Shown: positions 44,658-53,706, counted from the stretch's first letter. The stretch: 64,000 nt of DNA from DATFDN01 sp963767645 (GCA_963767645.1 CAVYEW010000004.1:558001-622000); one strand, 5' to 3'. A program made the numbers and translations. Notes: generated by a model from the sequence alone, not told the origin.

Positions 44658-46767
44658 CCTCTGCCTCATGTCGGGGAAGATCAGGGAAAGCCTTGGCGAT
44701 CCGGGCCGCGCACACCTTGAACTCCGGGATGCGGGAGACCGGGTCGAGCGCGGCATTGGTCAGTGCGTTCGCATTGCCGAGGCCGCCCCAGTGGAAAGCG
44801 GCGAACAGGGTGTCGCGCCGGATGTCGCGGGTGAGACGCGCCCGCAGCCGCGCCGCGCCGCGCCGCGTGGCCACGCGGACGAGTTCGCCGTGGGCGATGC
44901 CGAAGGTGTAGGCGGTGCCGGGATGGATCTCGACGAATGGCTCCGGCTCGGCGGCAGCCAGCTCGGGCACGCGCCGGGTCTGGGCGCCGGTCTGGTAGTG
45001 GGCGAGCACGCGCCCCGTAGTCAGGAAGAGCGGGAATGCGTCGTCCGGCTCCTCGGCCGGCGGGCGGTGCTGCACGGGGTGAAACACGGCGCGGCCGTCT
45101 GGGGTCGCGAAGCGCTCGAGGAACAGCCGCTTCGTCCCGGGGTGCCCTTCCGACGGGCACGGCCAGAACACGCCCTGTTCACTGGCGATCCGCTCCCAGG
45201 TGATGCCCGCGTAATCCGCGGGGCCGCCCGCCGTCGCCCGGCGGAACTCCTCGAAAACGGCGCGCGGCTCGGCCGAGAACCGGCTGCCGCATTCCAGCCG
45301 CTCCGCAAGCTCAGTCAGCACGGCCAAGTCCGTCCGCACGCCGGGCGGCGGTGCCTGCGCTTGGCGACGCAGGATCACGCGCCCTTCCAGGTTGGTCATG
45401 GTGCCCTCTTCCTCCGCCCACTGCGTCACTGGCAGCACCACATCGGCGCGCGCGGCGGTCTCGGAGAGGAAGAGGTCGGCGACCAGGAGAAGGTCGAGCC
45501 CGCCGAGCCGCTCGCTCAGCGCGGTCGTATCGGGGGCAGAGACCAGGAGATTGCTGCCCATCACCAGCAATCCACGTACCCCGCCTGTCACGCCGATAGA
45601 GTCCAGCAACTCGCACGCGCTCAGGCCCGGCTGGGGAAGGTCATCCGGGTCCACACCCCAGACCGAGGCGACGGCGGCGCGGTGCGCCTTGTTGTCCAGC
45701 CTGCGATAGCCCGGAAGCTGGTCGGCCTTCTGCCCGTGCTCCCGCCCGCCCTGGCCGTTGCCCTGGCCTGTGAGGCAGCCCCAGCCGCAGTGCTCGCGCC
45801 CTGCCTTGCCGAGCGCCAGAGCCAGGTTGATGAACGCGAGGGCGTTGTTGACCCCCTGGCTCTGCTGTTCGGTGCCCCGGCCCGAGAGGATCATCCCCGT
45901 CTCCGCCGTGCCAAGAAGATGCGCCGCCTCCTCGATCCGCGCCGCCGGCACGCCCGTGATACGCTCGACCCGGTCCGGCCAGTAGGCCGCTACGACCCGG
46001 CGCACCTGGTCGAACCCGACCGTGCGCGTAGCGATGAAGTCGGTATCGATCAGCTTGCGCTGCACGGCGACATGCAGCAGCCCGTTCGCCAGCGCAGCGT
46101 CGGTTCCGGGCGTGAGTTGCAGGTGCAGGGTCGCCGCCCGCGCCATGGGCGTCCGCCTCGGGTCGGCCACGATCAGCGTCCCGCCTCGGGCCCGCTGCGC
46201 GTCGAAGTACTGCATGATGGGCGGCAGCGTCTCCGCCGGGTTCCCGCCCGTGACCAGGATCGCCTCGGCTCCGGGAATGTCCTCCAAGGGGAAGGGCAGT
46301 CCACGATCCAGGCCGAACGCACGCAGCCCGGCCGCGGCGGCGGATGCCATGCAGAAGCGGCCATTGTAGTCGATGTTGGCGGTGCGCAGCGCAACGCGGG
46401 CGAACTTGCCCAGCATGTAGGCCTTCTCGTTGGTAAGCCCTCCGCCGCCGAACACGCCCATGGCGTCCCGCCCGTGCGCGGCCTGAACCGCCCGGATGCC
46501 GTCCGCGACGCGGTCCAGCGCCTCGTCCCAGGAAGCGTGGCGCAGCGTCCCGTTCTTGCGTTCGCGCACCAGCGGCGCGAGCAGCCGATCCGGACTGTCC
46601 AGCAGCGCCGCCGCCGTCCATCCCTTGCGGCACAGCCCGCCCTGGTTGGTGGGGAAGTCGCGCGCTGCCACCTGCCACTTGCCCGCATCCGGCATCAGCG
46701 TCATGCCGCATTGCAGCGCGCAATAAGGGCAGTGCGTCTCGACCGCCGCCACGCTCAGCCCATCCAC
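44650..46767 (-). CDS. nasA: Assimilatory nitrate reductase catalytic subunit NasA
   Basis: Cytosolic molybdopterin oxidoreductase (705 aa) reducing nitrate to nitrite. The [4Fe-4S] cysteines are C13, C16, C20 (HCPYCALQCG) and C46 (GGLCRKGW). Mo-bisMGD motifs include GRFCMASAAAAGLRAFGLDRG, ILVTGGNPAETLPPI and the C-terminal LTTGRVLAHYQTGAQTRRVPEL. It lacks the C-terminal BFD-type [2Fe-2S] extension of longer NasA forms. The start is 18 nt after narK. Confidence 0.94.
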   Translation of the reverse strand: MDGLSVAAVETHCPYCALQCGMTLMPDAGKWQVAARDFPTNQGGLCRKGWTAAALLDSPDRLLAPLVRERKNGTLRHASWDEALDRVADGIRAVQAAHGRDAMGVFGGGGLTNEKAYMLGKFARVALRTANIDYNGRFCMASAAAAGLRAFGLDRGLPFPLEDIPGAEAILVTGGNPAETLPPIMQYFDAQRARGGTLIVADPRRTPMARAATLHLQLTPGTDAALANGLLHVAVQRKLIDTDFIATRTVGFDQVRRVVAAYWPDRVERITGVPAARIEEAAHLLGTAETGMILSGRGTEQQSQGVNNALAFINLALALGKAGREHCGWGCLTGQGNGQGGREHGQKADQLPGYRRLDNKAHRAAVASVWGVDPDDLPQPGLSACELLDSIGVTGGVRGLLVMGSNLLVSAPDTTALSERLGGLDLLLVADLFLSETAARADVVLPVTQWAEEEGTMTNLEGRVILRRQAQAPPPGVRTDLAVLTELAERLECGSRFSAEPRAVFEEFRRATAGGPADYAGITWERIASEQGVFWPCPSEGHPGTKRLFLERFATPDGRAVFHPVQHRPPAEEPDDAFPLFLTTGRVLAHYQTGAQTRRVPELAAAEPEPFVEIHPGTAYTFGIAHGELVRVATRRGAARLRARLTRDIRRDTLFAAFHWGGLGNANALTNAALDPVSRIPEFKVCAARIAKAFPDLPRHEAEDD

Positions 46768-46785
46768 CTTCAGCGTCCCACGCCG

Positions 46786-48024
46786 CTACCCGGCCGAAGC
46801 CGGTTCGGCATGCGCCGCGCGAACCCGGCCGCCCGGTCCCACCCAAGTGCGCGTCCAGCGCCGCTGAAACAGGCGCAGTCCCAGGAAAACCGTCGCGGTG
46901 AACGCGGCGTAGATCAGGAAGCCCGGGCCGAAATTGCCGGTCCACTGCTTGGAAAGTCCCATCACGTTCGGCAGGACCGCGCCCCCCAGCGCGCCGACTT
47001 CGCCGATCATGCTGCTCGCCACCGCCGTGTTGTTGGGCCAGCGCAGCGGCACAAGTTGGAACAGCGCGCCATTGCCCGTCCCGAGCAGGGCGAAGCACAC
47101 CATGAACAACAACGTTGTCGTCGTCAGAGACGGCGCGGCGGTCAGGCTCAGGAACACGCCAATCGCGGCCACGAGAACGACAGAGAGCGTGAGGACGCCG
47201 CCGATCCGATCGCTCACCCAGCCACCGAGGATGCGCACCGCCGAGCCCATCAGCGCCGCCAACATCGTCAGCTGCCCGGCCGCGACCTTGCTCACCCCGA
47301 ACTGCACGTAGAAGAAGCCCGGCAGGAAGGTGCTCAACCCGATGAACCCGCCGAACGTGATGATGTAGATCAGGTTGAAGGCCCAGCCATCCGCCTGCCA
47401 CAGACAGGCGACATGCTCTGACAGCGTCTGATGATCCTGGTCAGGCGGCTCCTTGGCCAAGAGCACCATAACCAGCAGCGGCAGCAGCATGAACAGCGCG
47501 GCGAAGCCATAGACAGCATGCCAGCCATACGCGCGCGCAAGCGGCGGTGCGGCCAGGAGCGCGATAACGGTGCCCGAATTGCCGGCCCCCGCGATTCCCA
47601 TCGCGAGGCCCTTGTGCTGCTTCGGGAACCATCCGGCGCCGAGCGACAGCGCCACGCCGAACGATGCTCCGGCGATCCCGAGCAGCACGCCCATCGCCAG
47701 CACGTCACCGAAGCTATGCACGAACAGCCAGCCGTAGAGCATCGCCACGATGATGAGCGACATCTCCACGATCGCCGCGGTTTTGCGACCAATGTACTGG
47801 GAGAGAACACCGAGCGGAAAGCGCATGAGCGCACCGGCCAGCGTCGGTATCGAGACCATCAGCCCGATCTGTGCCGGGGTAAGGTGGAAGGCATCGCTCA
47901 AGAACGGGCTCATGGCGCCGTTCAGCACCCAGATCGCGAAGCAGAAATCGAAGTAGAGAAAGGCGGCAAACAGGGTCGGGGGATGCCCGGATGTCATTAC
48001 CGCGGAAAAGCTAGCCGCCCTCAT
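46786..48024 (-). CDS. narK: Nitrate/nitrite transporter, NarK/NasA MFS family
   Basis: Inner-membrane MFS transporter (412 aa) importing nitrate for NasA. About 12 helices are visible, with NNP-family signatures: a helix-5 glycine run (GIAGAGNSGTVIALLAAP), FGGFIGLSTFLPGFF, and the helix-2 Arg region MRFPLGVLSQYIGRK. ATG at 48024 is used (GAGAG just upstream); ATG 47997 is an alternative nearer the first helix. First gene of the operon. Confidence 0.92.
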   Translation of the reverse strand: MRAASFSAVMTSGHPPTLFAAFLYFDFCFAIWVLNGAMSPFLSDAFHLTPAQIGLMVSIPTLAGALMRFPLGVLSQYIGRKTAAIVEMSLIIVAMLYGWLFVHSFGDVLAMGVLLGIAGASFGVALSLGAGWFPKQHKGLAMGIAGAGNSGTVIALLAAPPLARAYGWHAVYGFAALFMLLPLLVMVLLAKEPPDQDHQTLSEHVACLWQADGWAFNLIYIITFGGFIGLSTFLPGFFYVQFGVSKVAAGQLTMLAALMGSAVRILGGWVSDRIGGVLTLSVVLVAAIGVFLSLTAAPSLTTTTLLFMVCFALLGTGNGALFQLVPLRWPNNTAVASSMIGEVGALGGAVLPNVMGLSKQWTGNFGPGFLIYAAFTATVFLGLRLFQRRWTRTWVGPGGRVRAAHAEPASAG

Positions 48025-48585
48025 CGATCTCTCAGCGGCAAGCGCAAATCCGGGTTTTTCGCCGTGCTGACGACAACCGTGAGCAAGCCTCGTCTACAAA
48101 GCATCCGTACAGGTCCCGTGGCTGTGAAGTGGACGTGAGCCGCTGACACGTGGCCCAGGCAAACGGCAGCAAGTCTCATGCCAAATGCCCGCCATCGCCG
48201 AGGGTGGGGCTCCCATGCGGCAGCCACGGAAGAGAGAGTGGCGAGCTAAACCCTGTGGAATGGGCTCGCGACACCCGAAGTTAATCGAAATGCTGCGTGG
48301 CAGCGGCGTCCAGCTGCCGGGGGAGCTGACCGCACCTGCGACAACAGAGAGACGCTAAAGGCTAAAATTGCGCCATCTGCGATCCGCCTTTTCTCGAAGT
48401 GCCCACTCTCCGATCATTTAGTGCAAGTGCTCTGATCAAAGAGCCCAACATGGAGCCTAAAATTTAGGCGCCATAGCATGGAGAGCTTATCGGCCGGGCG
48501 CGGCGGCCGGGATAGCCGGGCGAGCCGTTCGCGGGGTGCGTGCGCGCAGCCCCGCGATGCGGTGAGTGCTGTTGCCTCTGGCGCG
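48025..48585. other. 561-bp gene-free region upstream of narK
   Basis: This stretch must hold the promoter of the nitrate operon and any leader. I see no open frame with a credible ribosome site and no tRNA. The notable elements are the inverted repeat at 48455-48469 and a partly similar GGCTAAAATT-GCGCC sequence about 90 bp closer to narK. No clear T-tailed terminator for the operon or the binding-protein gene was found. Confidence 0.5.
48455..48469. promoter_or_regulatory. Inverted repeat GCCTAAA-A-TTTAGGC
   Basis: Perfect 7-bp arms around one central base, about 430 bp upstream of narK and 117 bp past the stop of the gene at 48586. The length and symmetry fit an operator for a dimeric regulator. 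A related AT-rich core recurs once in the same region (GGCTAAAATT). The regulator is unknown. Confidence 0.35.
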
Positions 48586-49884
48586 TTACTGGGGCGGCTT
48601 ATACACGTAGTCTACGGTCGCCAGCGCCCGCGGCCACAGGATGGGCGCCGCGTCCACCGGCTGGTGTTGCTCGGTGTACTGGATGATGGTGAGCGGCGCT
48701 TGCAGGAACTGGTGATAGTGCCAGGCGGGTTCCTTGTCGGTCGAGAAGGAGTACTGGCCCCGCGTGCCGACCCAGCTCGTCGTCTCCAGCGCGTGGATGA
48801 TCGCCTTCGCATCGGTGTTGCCGGCGCTGCGTATGGCGTCGAACAGCAGCCACGCGCCGTCGTAGCTTTCCATCACCGCGCCCGTGGCATCGGCGTTGTA
48901 TTTCTTCTTGAACGCGGCGGCGAAGGCGCGTGTCTTGTCGTTCCAAGCGGCGCGGGACAGGCCGACATTCTCGGTGCAGAGCCCGACGCCGGCGGCCCCG
49001 ACGTTCTGCCAGAATGTCGGATCGACCGCTGATCCTCCCGAGTTGTACATCCCGCATTTCGCGGTCGGCGCGAAGCCGAGCTCGCGGGCCTGTCGGATCA
49101 GGTCGTACGCGCCCGCCTCGGAGAATTCCGTGCAGAAGAAGTCGAATGGTGGCGAGGCGCTCTTGTAACGCAGGATCTGCGCGGTGAAGTCGGTCAGGTT
49201 CGGATCGGCATCGACAGTGGAGAACGGGATGCCCTTGGCCTTGAGTTGCTCGCTCATGGCGGTCCGCGCGGCCAGGCCGACATCGTTCTTCTCGGCCAGC
49301 AAGGCGACATTCTTGAATCCGGCGGCGGCCATCCATTGGCCGATCGTGCTGTCGATCAGCGATACGGCGGTGGAGTTGCGGAACACCTCGGCATAGCCCT
49401 TTGCCGTGATCTCGTCGGACCACACATCGCAGGCCATGAACGGAATGCCGTAGCGGTGAAACACCTCCATCTCGGCCAGCGCGACCGGGCTGTGGAACTC
49501 ACCGAAGGCGGCGACGATCTTGTTCTCCTGCACCAGCCGCTCGGCGGCGGCGCGGCCCTCTGCGGGTTGGCCGCGCGTGTCGGCATAGACGACCTGCACC
49601 GGGCGGCCTAGCAGGCCGCCTTGGGCGTTCACTTCCTCTACCGCCATCTGGGCGGCGTCCTTCATCAGGATGCCTTCAGCATAGCCGCCGGGCGGCGACA
49701 GCGGCCCGACCCAGCCAATGACGATCGGCGCCCCACTCGGTTCGGCAGCAGAAGCGCGCCGCCCGAAGCTGGCGGGCAGCGCCGCCGAGAGCGCGGCGGC
49801 TGCCAAGGCATGGCGCCGGGTCAGCCCGCTCGGCAGGCGCACGGCGCCCGGTTTCCGGCAGCGGTCCTCGTCATCGCGGCTCAT
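48586..49884 (-). CDS. Liv-type ABC importer substrate-binding protein (orphan)
   Basis: Periplasmic binding protein (432 aa). A long Tat-type leader (GLTRRHALAAAALSAALPASFGRRASA) is followed by the fold opening APIVIGWVGPLSPPGGYAEG, NAQGGLLGRPVQVVYADTRG and GEFHSPVALAEMEVFHRYG. ATG at 49884 has AAGGAGG 7 nt upstream. No permease or ATPase gene is adjacent, so it must borrow a transporter elsewhere, possibly one of the two Liv systems in this window. Confidence 0.9.
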   Translation of the reverse strand: MSRDDEDRCRKPGAVRLPSGLTRRHALAAAALSAALPASFGRRASAAEPSGAPIVIGWVGPLSPPGGYAEGILMKDAAQMAVEEVNAQGGLLGRPVQVVYADTRGQPAEGRAAAERLVQENKIVAAFGEFHSPVALAEMEVFHRYGIPFMACDVWSDEITAKGYAEVFRNSTAVSLIDSTIGQWMAAAGFKNVALLAEKNDVGLAARTAMSEQLKAKGIPFSTVDADPNLTDFTAQILRYKSASPPFDFFCTEFSEAGAYDLIRQARELGFAPTAKCGMYNSGGSAVDPTFWQNVGAAGVGLCTENVGLSRAAWNDKTRAFAAAFKKKYNADATGAVMESYDGAWLLFDAIRSAGNTDAKAIIHALETTSWVGTRGQYSFSTDKEPAWHYHQFLQAPLTIIQYTEQHQPVDAAPILWPRALATVDYVYKPPQ

Positions 49885-50013
49885 GGCAATACCTCCTTCC
49901 CGTCTTCACGACGCTGGCGCAAGGATAGAAAGACGGCCGATGATTGAACAGGAGCCGGCGACGGAAACACGATTTGCGTTGTGTCTCCGCCTTCGCTATT
50001 AGCGGGCCACCGG

Positions 50014-50089
50014 TCCCGGATAGCTCAGTCGGTAGAGCAAGCGGCTGTTAACCGCTGGGTCGCAGGTTCGAGTCCTGCTCCGGGAGCCA
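50014..50089 (+). tRNA. tRNA-Asn (anticodon GTT)
   Basis: Cloverleaf with acceptor TCCCGGA/TCCGGGA, D arm TAGCTCAGTCGGTAGAGCA, anticodon loop CTGTTAA giving GTT, T loop TTCGAGT and an encoded CCA. It is 76 nt including CCA. It lies about 95 bp outside the predicted left edge of the phage element. Confidence 0.96.
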
Positions 50090-50181
50090 AATCCTTTGAA
50101 GGACTGCACGCGGCATCGCCCGGCGGCCCTTCGCCTGTCACACGAGATTTGTTCTCTGCGGGTCGCTTAGCGGGGCTTCCA

Positions 50182-50228
50182 TGCCGACGCTCGGATTTGA
50201 ACCGAGGGCCTACTGATTACGAATCAGG
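50182..50228 (-). repeat. tRNA-Thr(CGT) 3'-half fragment, probable prophage attachment site
   Basis: On the minus strand this reads as the anticodon arm (CCTGA-TTCGTAA-TCAGT, anticodon CGT), a variable region, a perfect T arm (CTCGG-TTCAAAT-CCGAG) and acceptor 3' strand CGTCGGC plus A. The 5' half is missing: the sequence on that side does not pair with CGTCGGC, and no CCA is encoded. A 3'-half duplicate next to an integrase gene is what integration into a tRNA-Thr gene leaves at the distal end. The intact tRNA is predicted beyond the right edge, on the minus strand. Confidence 0.65.
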
Positions 50229-50386
50229 CCCGGCACTCCTAGAGAAACCCGTGTCCGCACCGGGCGGGTTCACATCCCTCGGACAAATCAGGCACTTCGG
50301 CCGCTATCCACTGACAATGCTTGACACGTCCGGACATCGGGCGCCTAGTTCTGCACGGATATGGTGCGGACACGGAGGCCGCTTCG

Positions 50387-51613
50387 ATGGCGCAGCGATT
50401 GACCGACAAAGTGGTGAAGGAGCTGCCAGCGCCGACGAGCGGGAACAAGATCACGTACGATACGGTGCAGCCGGGGTTTGGGGTGCGCGTCACGGCGGCG
50501 GGCGCCCGCAGCTTCGTCTTGAATTACCGCTCTGGTGGCAGGGAGCGCAGGATCACGATCGGCCAGTATCCAGCCTGGAGCACCAAGCAAGCGCGCGAGC
50601 GGGCAGGCGAGCTGCGCCGGGAGGTGGATCGTGGTGCCGATCCGATGGGCGAGCGCCACGCGGATCGGGCTGCGCCGACGATCAGCGACCTGGCAGACCA
50701 ATTCGAGAGGGAGCATCTGATCAAGCGCCGGCCGAGCACGGTCCGGGACTACCAGGGCATCATCCGGTCCTACATCCGCCCTCGGCTTGGCACGATGAAG
50801 GTGGCCGCGCTGCGCCACACGGACGTGGAGGCGCTCCATCGGAGCATTGCCAAGACCGCGCCGTACAGAGCGAACAGGACCACGGCCGTGCTGAGCAAGA
50901 TGCTCTCCTTGGCGGTGAAGGATGGACACCGCGGGGACAACCCAGTTCGCGGACTCGAGAAGGCGGAGGAGCACAAGCGGGAGCGGTTCCTGACCCCCGC
51001 CGAGATCGCTCGGATGGCCGAAGCGCTGGCGGCTCACCCGGAGCGGACCAGCGCGAACGCGACGCGGCTGTTGCTGCTAACCGGCGCGAGGCGAGGCGAG
51101 GTGCTGGGTGCGACCTGGGATCAGTTCGACCTCGCGTCCGGGATCTGGACGAAGCCGGCGGCCGCGACGAAGCAGGCGAAGCTCCATCGCGTACCGCTGA
51201 GCGCGCCGGCATTGGCCCTGCTGACCGAGATGCGCGCCGAGGCGGACAAGGAGAACGAACGGCGCAAGCGGGATGGGCTGCCGCCGATCGTGTACCTGTT
51301 TCCCGGCAAGGACGGGCGGCCCCTACGCGAGATCAAGCGCACCTGGGCGAGCCTGTGCAAAGCAGCCGGGATCACCGGCGCGCGGCTGCACGACCTGCGG
51401 CACACCTACGCGAGCATCCTGGCCTCGTCCGGGCTTTCGCTGCCGATCATCGGCGCGTTGCTCGGTCATACCCAGGCGAGCACGACCAATCGATACGCGC
51501 ACCTGCTCGACGATCCGCTGCGGGCCGCGACCGAACGCGCGGGCGCCGTGATCACGGGCGCCGACAAGCCGGGCGCCGAGGTGGTGCCGATGGCGGCCCG
51601 GCGGGCGCGGTGA
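50387..51613 (+). CDS. Tyrosine-type site-specific integrase
   Basis: Recombinase (408 aa) that integrates or excises the element. The N-terminus KLTD-like opening with a DUF4102-type arm (YDTVQPGFGVRVTAAGARSFVLNYR) is followed by a SAM-like core-binding domain and catalytic residues R235 (LTGARRGE), H335 and R338 (LHDLRHTYAS), H361 (LGHTQASTTNRYAH) and Y370. ATG at 50387 has GGAGG 8 nt upstream. The family commonly targets tRNA genes, in line with the tRNA-Thr fragment 160 bp upstream. Confidence 0.95.
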   Translation: MAQRLTDKVVKELPAPTSGNKITYDTVQPGFGVRVTAAGARSFVLNYRSGGRERRITIGQYPAWSTKQARERAGELRREVDRGADPMGERHADRAAPTISDLADQFEREHLIKRRPSTVRDYQGIIRSYIRPRLGTMKVAALRHTDVEALHRSIAKTAPYRANRTTAVLSKMLSLAVKDGHRGDNPVRGLEKAEEHKRERFLTPAEIARMAEALAAHPERTSANATRLLLLTGARRGEVLGATWDQFDLASGIWTKPAAATKQAKLHRVPLSAPALALLTEMRAEADKENERRKRDGLPPIVYLFPGKDGRPLREIKRTWASLCKAAGITGARLHDLRHTYASILASSGLSLPIIGALLGHTQASTTNRYAHLLDDPLRAATERAGAVITGADKPGAEVVPMAARRAR

Positions 51614-51963
51614 GCGGGGACAGGGGCGACTACCCCAACCTGCGCGAGCTGCTGCTGAGGATGATCGCCTGGTCAAGCCAAGCCATGCACGGCCTGGACG
51701 CGGGGGCGTCCCATCTTCTGAAGGATGCCGACAAGCCTCGGTTGCCTTGCAGCGAAGCGCCGCAGCCGGTCACGGCATCCGCGCTGGACGTGAACCAAGC
51801 TCTTTCTGAATTGGAACGGGAACTTGGCCGCGCTCCGACGAAAAGACAGGCCGAGAATCTGACCAGGGAGAAATTCGGAAGAGCTACCCTTGGACGGGAG
51901 TGGCACCGCATCCGCAACCCCCGGCAACAGGGGAAAAGGGCGGGAAAAAATGGACAAGTATAA
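51610..51963 (+). CDS. Hypothetical phage protein
   Basis: A 117-residue ORF starting GTG at 51610, overlapping the integrase stop by 4 nt (GTGA). It contains an amphipathic helical start (DYPNLRELLLRMIAWSSQAMHG) and a later helix resembling a small DNA-binding motif (ALSELERELGRAPTKRQAENLTREKFG). No family is recognised. The coupling suggests a regulatory or accessory partner of the integrase. Confidence 0.6.
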   Translation: MSGDRGDYPNLRELLLRMIAWSSQAMHGLDAGASHLLKDADKPRLPCSEAPQPVTASALDVNQALSELERELGRAPTKRQAENLTREKFGRATLGREWHRIRNPRQQGKRAGKNGQV

Positions 51964-52044
51964 ATGGGCCGCCCACTCGCCCATTTCGACAACGCACAAT
52001 CAGCGGGTTATTTGGTCAGCCGTTGTCAAACTTGGACGGCCGCT

Positions 52045-52284
52045 ATGAACAGACCTCCCGACGAGCTTCGCGCCGAGCTGCTTGGCGGCTACGCGACGAT
52101 CAACGAACTCGCAGCCGCGCTCGGCTGCTCGCCAAGGACGGTTCACCGGATGGGCTTGCCTTACGTGAAGGTCCGGAACCGACGCCTCTACCACATCGAG
52201 AAGACGCGCTCTCGACTGCTGGAAGCGGAAGCGGACACCCGCGCGCCCGTGGCTCGTCCAGGCCGACCGCGCAGGATTGCCTAA
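52045..52284 (+). CDS. Small helix-turn-helix protein (excisionase-like)
   Basis: A 79-residue protein with an HTH of the MerR/excisionase type: YATINELAAALGCSPRTVHRMGLPYVKVRNRRLYHIEKTRSRLLEAE. The layout (helix, turn, recognition helix, then a basic wing with R-x-L-Y-H) matches phage excisionases and directionality factors. A short Pro/Arg tail follows. Start ATG at 52045; a longer frame upstream is not supported. Confidence 0.65.
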   Translation: MNRPPDELRAELLGGYATINELAAALGCSPRTVHRMGLPYVKVRNRRLYHIEKTRSRLLEAEADTRAPVARPGRPRRIA

Positions 52285-52406
52285 GAACCTCCACACGCTC
52301 GGCAGGCGTGCGGAGGCTCCCAGGATGCGTGATCAAACGGCTGACGCGGTTCACGTAGCGTTTCCTGGAGCTTTTTGCAACGCCGCCGTTGCAGCTCGGG
52401 TGACTC

Positions 52407-52622
52407 GTGCCCGACCGATGGCGCTCAGTGATCACTACCACCAGGATACCAGAACTCCGACCCTACCAATTCCGCCTCGATAACGACACGCCGGGGGGAG
52501 GCGCCCGCCTCGCCGCCCATCTCGACCGGCTCGCCGACCTTCATCTCAGCGAAGGCCGCGGGCTCCTCGCCGAGCTGCTCGCACATCGCGCCGAAGCCCT
52601 GCGGGCGGAGGTGGCGCGATGA
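52407..52622 (+). CDS. Hypothetical small phage protein
   Basis: A 71-residue ORF ending in a 4-nt overlap (ATGA) with the next gene, which argues that it is translated. The C-terminal half is a long Leu/Ala/Arg helix (ARLAAHLDRLADLHLSEGRGLLAELLAHRAEALRAEV). The start is uncertain (GTG at 52407 or GTG at 52428). No function recognised. Confidence 0.45.
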   Translation: MPDRWRSVITTTRIPELRPYQFRLDNDTPGGGARLAAHLDRLADLHLSEGRGLLAELLAHRAEALRAEVAR

Positions 52623-52927
52623 GCGAGGTCCGCATCCTTGAGTTTGTGCCCGTCGTCCGGAACTCTTTGCGTGGATTCGCAAAAGTCGAGTTCCCGTCGG
52701 GGCTTATCTTCCATGATGTCGCGATCCACGGGCGCGATGGCGTGTGGTGGGCCTCGCCGGCTAGCAAGCTGATGATCGGTCGCGACGCGGTGCCCATGCG
52801 CGCTGCCGATGGAAAGCTTCAATACATTCCGATCGTCACGTTCAAGACGCGCGAACGTCGCGATCTATGGTCCAACGCCATCATCGAAGCGCTGCGCGCC
52901 CAGCGGCCAGAGGCGTTCCGGCCATGA
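52619..52927 (+). CDS. SpoVG-like phage protein
   Basis: A 102-residue protein with the order of beta strands seen in SpoVG-type nucleic-acid-binding proteins: RILEFVPVVRNSLRGFAKVEFPSGLIFHDVAIHGRDGVWWASPASK, then a C-terminal helix. The identification is by pattern only. It is coupled by 4-nt overlaps on both sides and lies just before the replication genes, in line with a role in DNA or RNA handling. Confidence 0.55.
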   Translation: MSEVRILEFVPVVRNSLRGFAKVEFPSGLIFHDVAIHGRDGVWWASPASKLMIGRDAVPMRAADGKLQYIPIVTFKTRERRDLWSNAIIEALRAQRPEAFRP

Positions 52928-53706
52928 GCAACGCACCTGACCTGTCCGACGTGGTTTCAATGGCGATCAACATTGCCAGGAACTGCGGATATGCCGTGTT
53001 CCCATGCCAGGCGGACAATAAGAAGCCGTTCCTGGAATCGCACAGCTTTAAGGAGGCGGCAAAAGATGCCGCCGCCATCAGGGAACTGTGGCGCCGCTAC
53101 CCGGGCGGACTGATCGGCGTCGCGACCGGCGAAGTGTCCGGCATAGACTTGCTGGACGTCGATATAAAGCACGCGGCGGCATGCGCATGGTGGCGCAGGC
53201 ACCATGCCCGTGTGCCCGTCACCCGAACTTACAGGACACGAGGCGGCGGCATTCACCTGCATTTCAGGCACGCGCCGGGCGTGCGGAATGATCAGGGCAA
53301 GAAAATCTGCAAAGGAGTCGATGTCCGGGGAGACGGCGGATACCTGATACACTGGTTCGCGGCCGGGCTGGAGTGCCTGGACGATACGCCGCCGGCCCCC
53401 TGGCCGGACTGGTTGCTGCAGGTGGTTCGACCGCCCCCAAGGCCGCCAGCGCCGCCCCCGGCAAGGCAATACGACGGACCGGATCGCGGCGTTCCAGCCA
53501 TCCTGGAGAAGGTGGCAACCGCCGCCGAGGGCACGCGGAATGGCATCCTGTTCTGGGGCGCGTGCCGGCTGGGCGAGCGCATCAGGGCGGGGCGGATAGG
53601 GGGCGGCGAGGCAGAGACGGCCCTTCTACATGCCGCGCGCAGTGCCGGTCTGCCCGACTTCGAGGCACGCCAAACAATCGCTTCCGCGTTCCGGAGGGCG
53701 CCATGA
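52924..53706 (+). CDS. Bifunctional DNA primase/polymerase (Prim-Pol domain) protein
   Basis: Phage replication protein (260 aa). The N-terminal archaeo-eukaryotic primase-type domain is visible: GYAVFPCQADNKKPFLESHSF, GVATGEVSGIDLLDVDIKHAA with the catalytic DVD, and TRGGGIHLHFRH with the HLHF-type metal/nucleotide motif, then GVDVRGDGGYLIHW. A Pro-rich linker and a small helical tail follow. ATG and stop overlap the neighbours by 4 nt. It probably primes replication together with the ATPase downstream. Confidence 0.85.
   Translation: MSNAPDLSDVVSMAINIARNCGYAVFPCQADNKKPFLESHSFKEAAKDAAAIRELWRRYPGGLIGVATGEVSGIDLLDVDIKHAAACAWWRRHHARVPVTRTYRTRGGGIHLHFRHAPGVRNDQGKKICKGVDVRGDGGYLIHWFAAGLECLDDTPPAPWPDWLLQVVRPPPRPPAPPPARQYDGPDRGVPAILEKVATAAEGTRNGILFWGACRLGERIRAGRIGGGEAETALLHAARSAGLPDFEARQTIASAFRRAP

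Noticed and set aside
44623..47421. 932-codon open frame on the plus strand
   Set aside because: It lies antisense to nasA and narK, which have clear families, cofactor motifs and ribosome sites. The translation is Arg/Gly/His-rich without hydrophobic cores, as expected for a GC-rich shadow.
50090..50386. Complete tRNA-Thr gene beside tRNA-Asn
   Set aside because: Only the anticodon and T arms and the 3' acceptor strand are present. The upstream sequence cannot pair with CGTCGGC and lacks a normal D arm, so it is a fragment.
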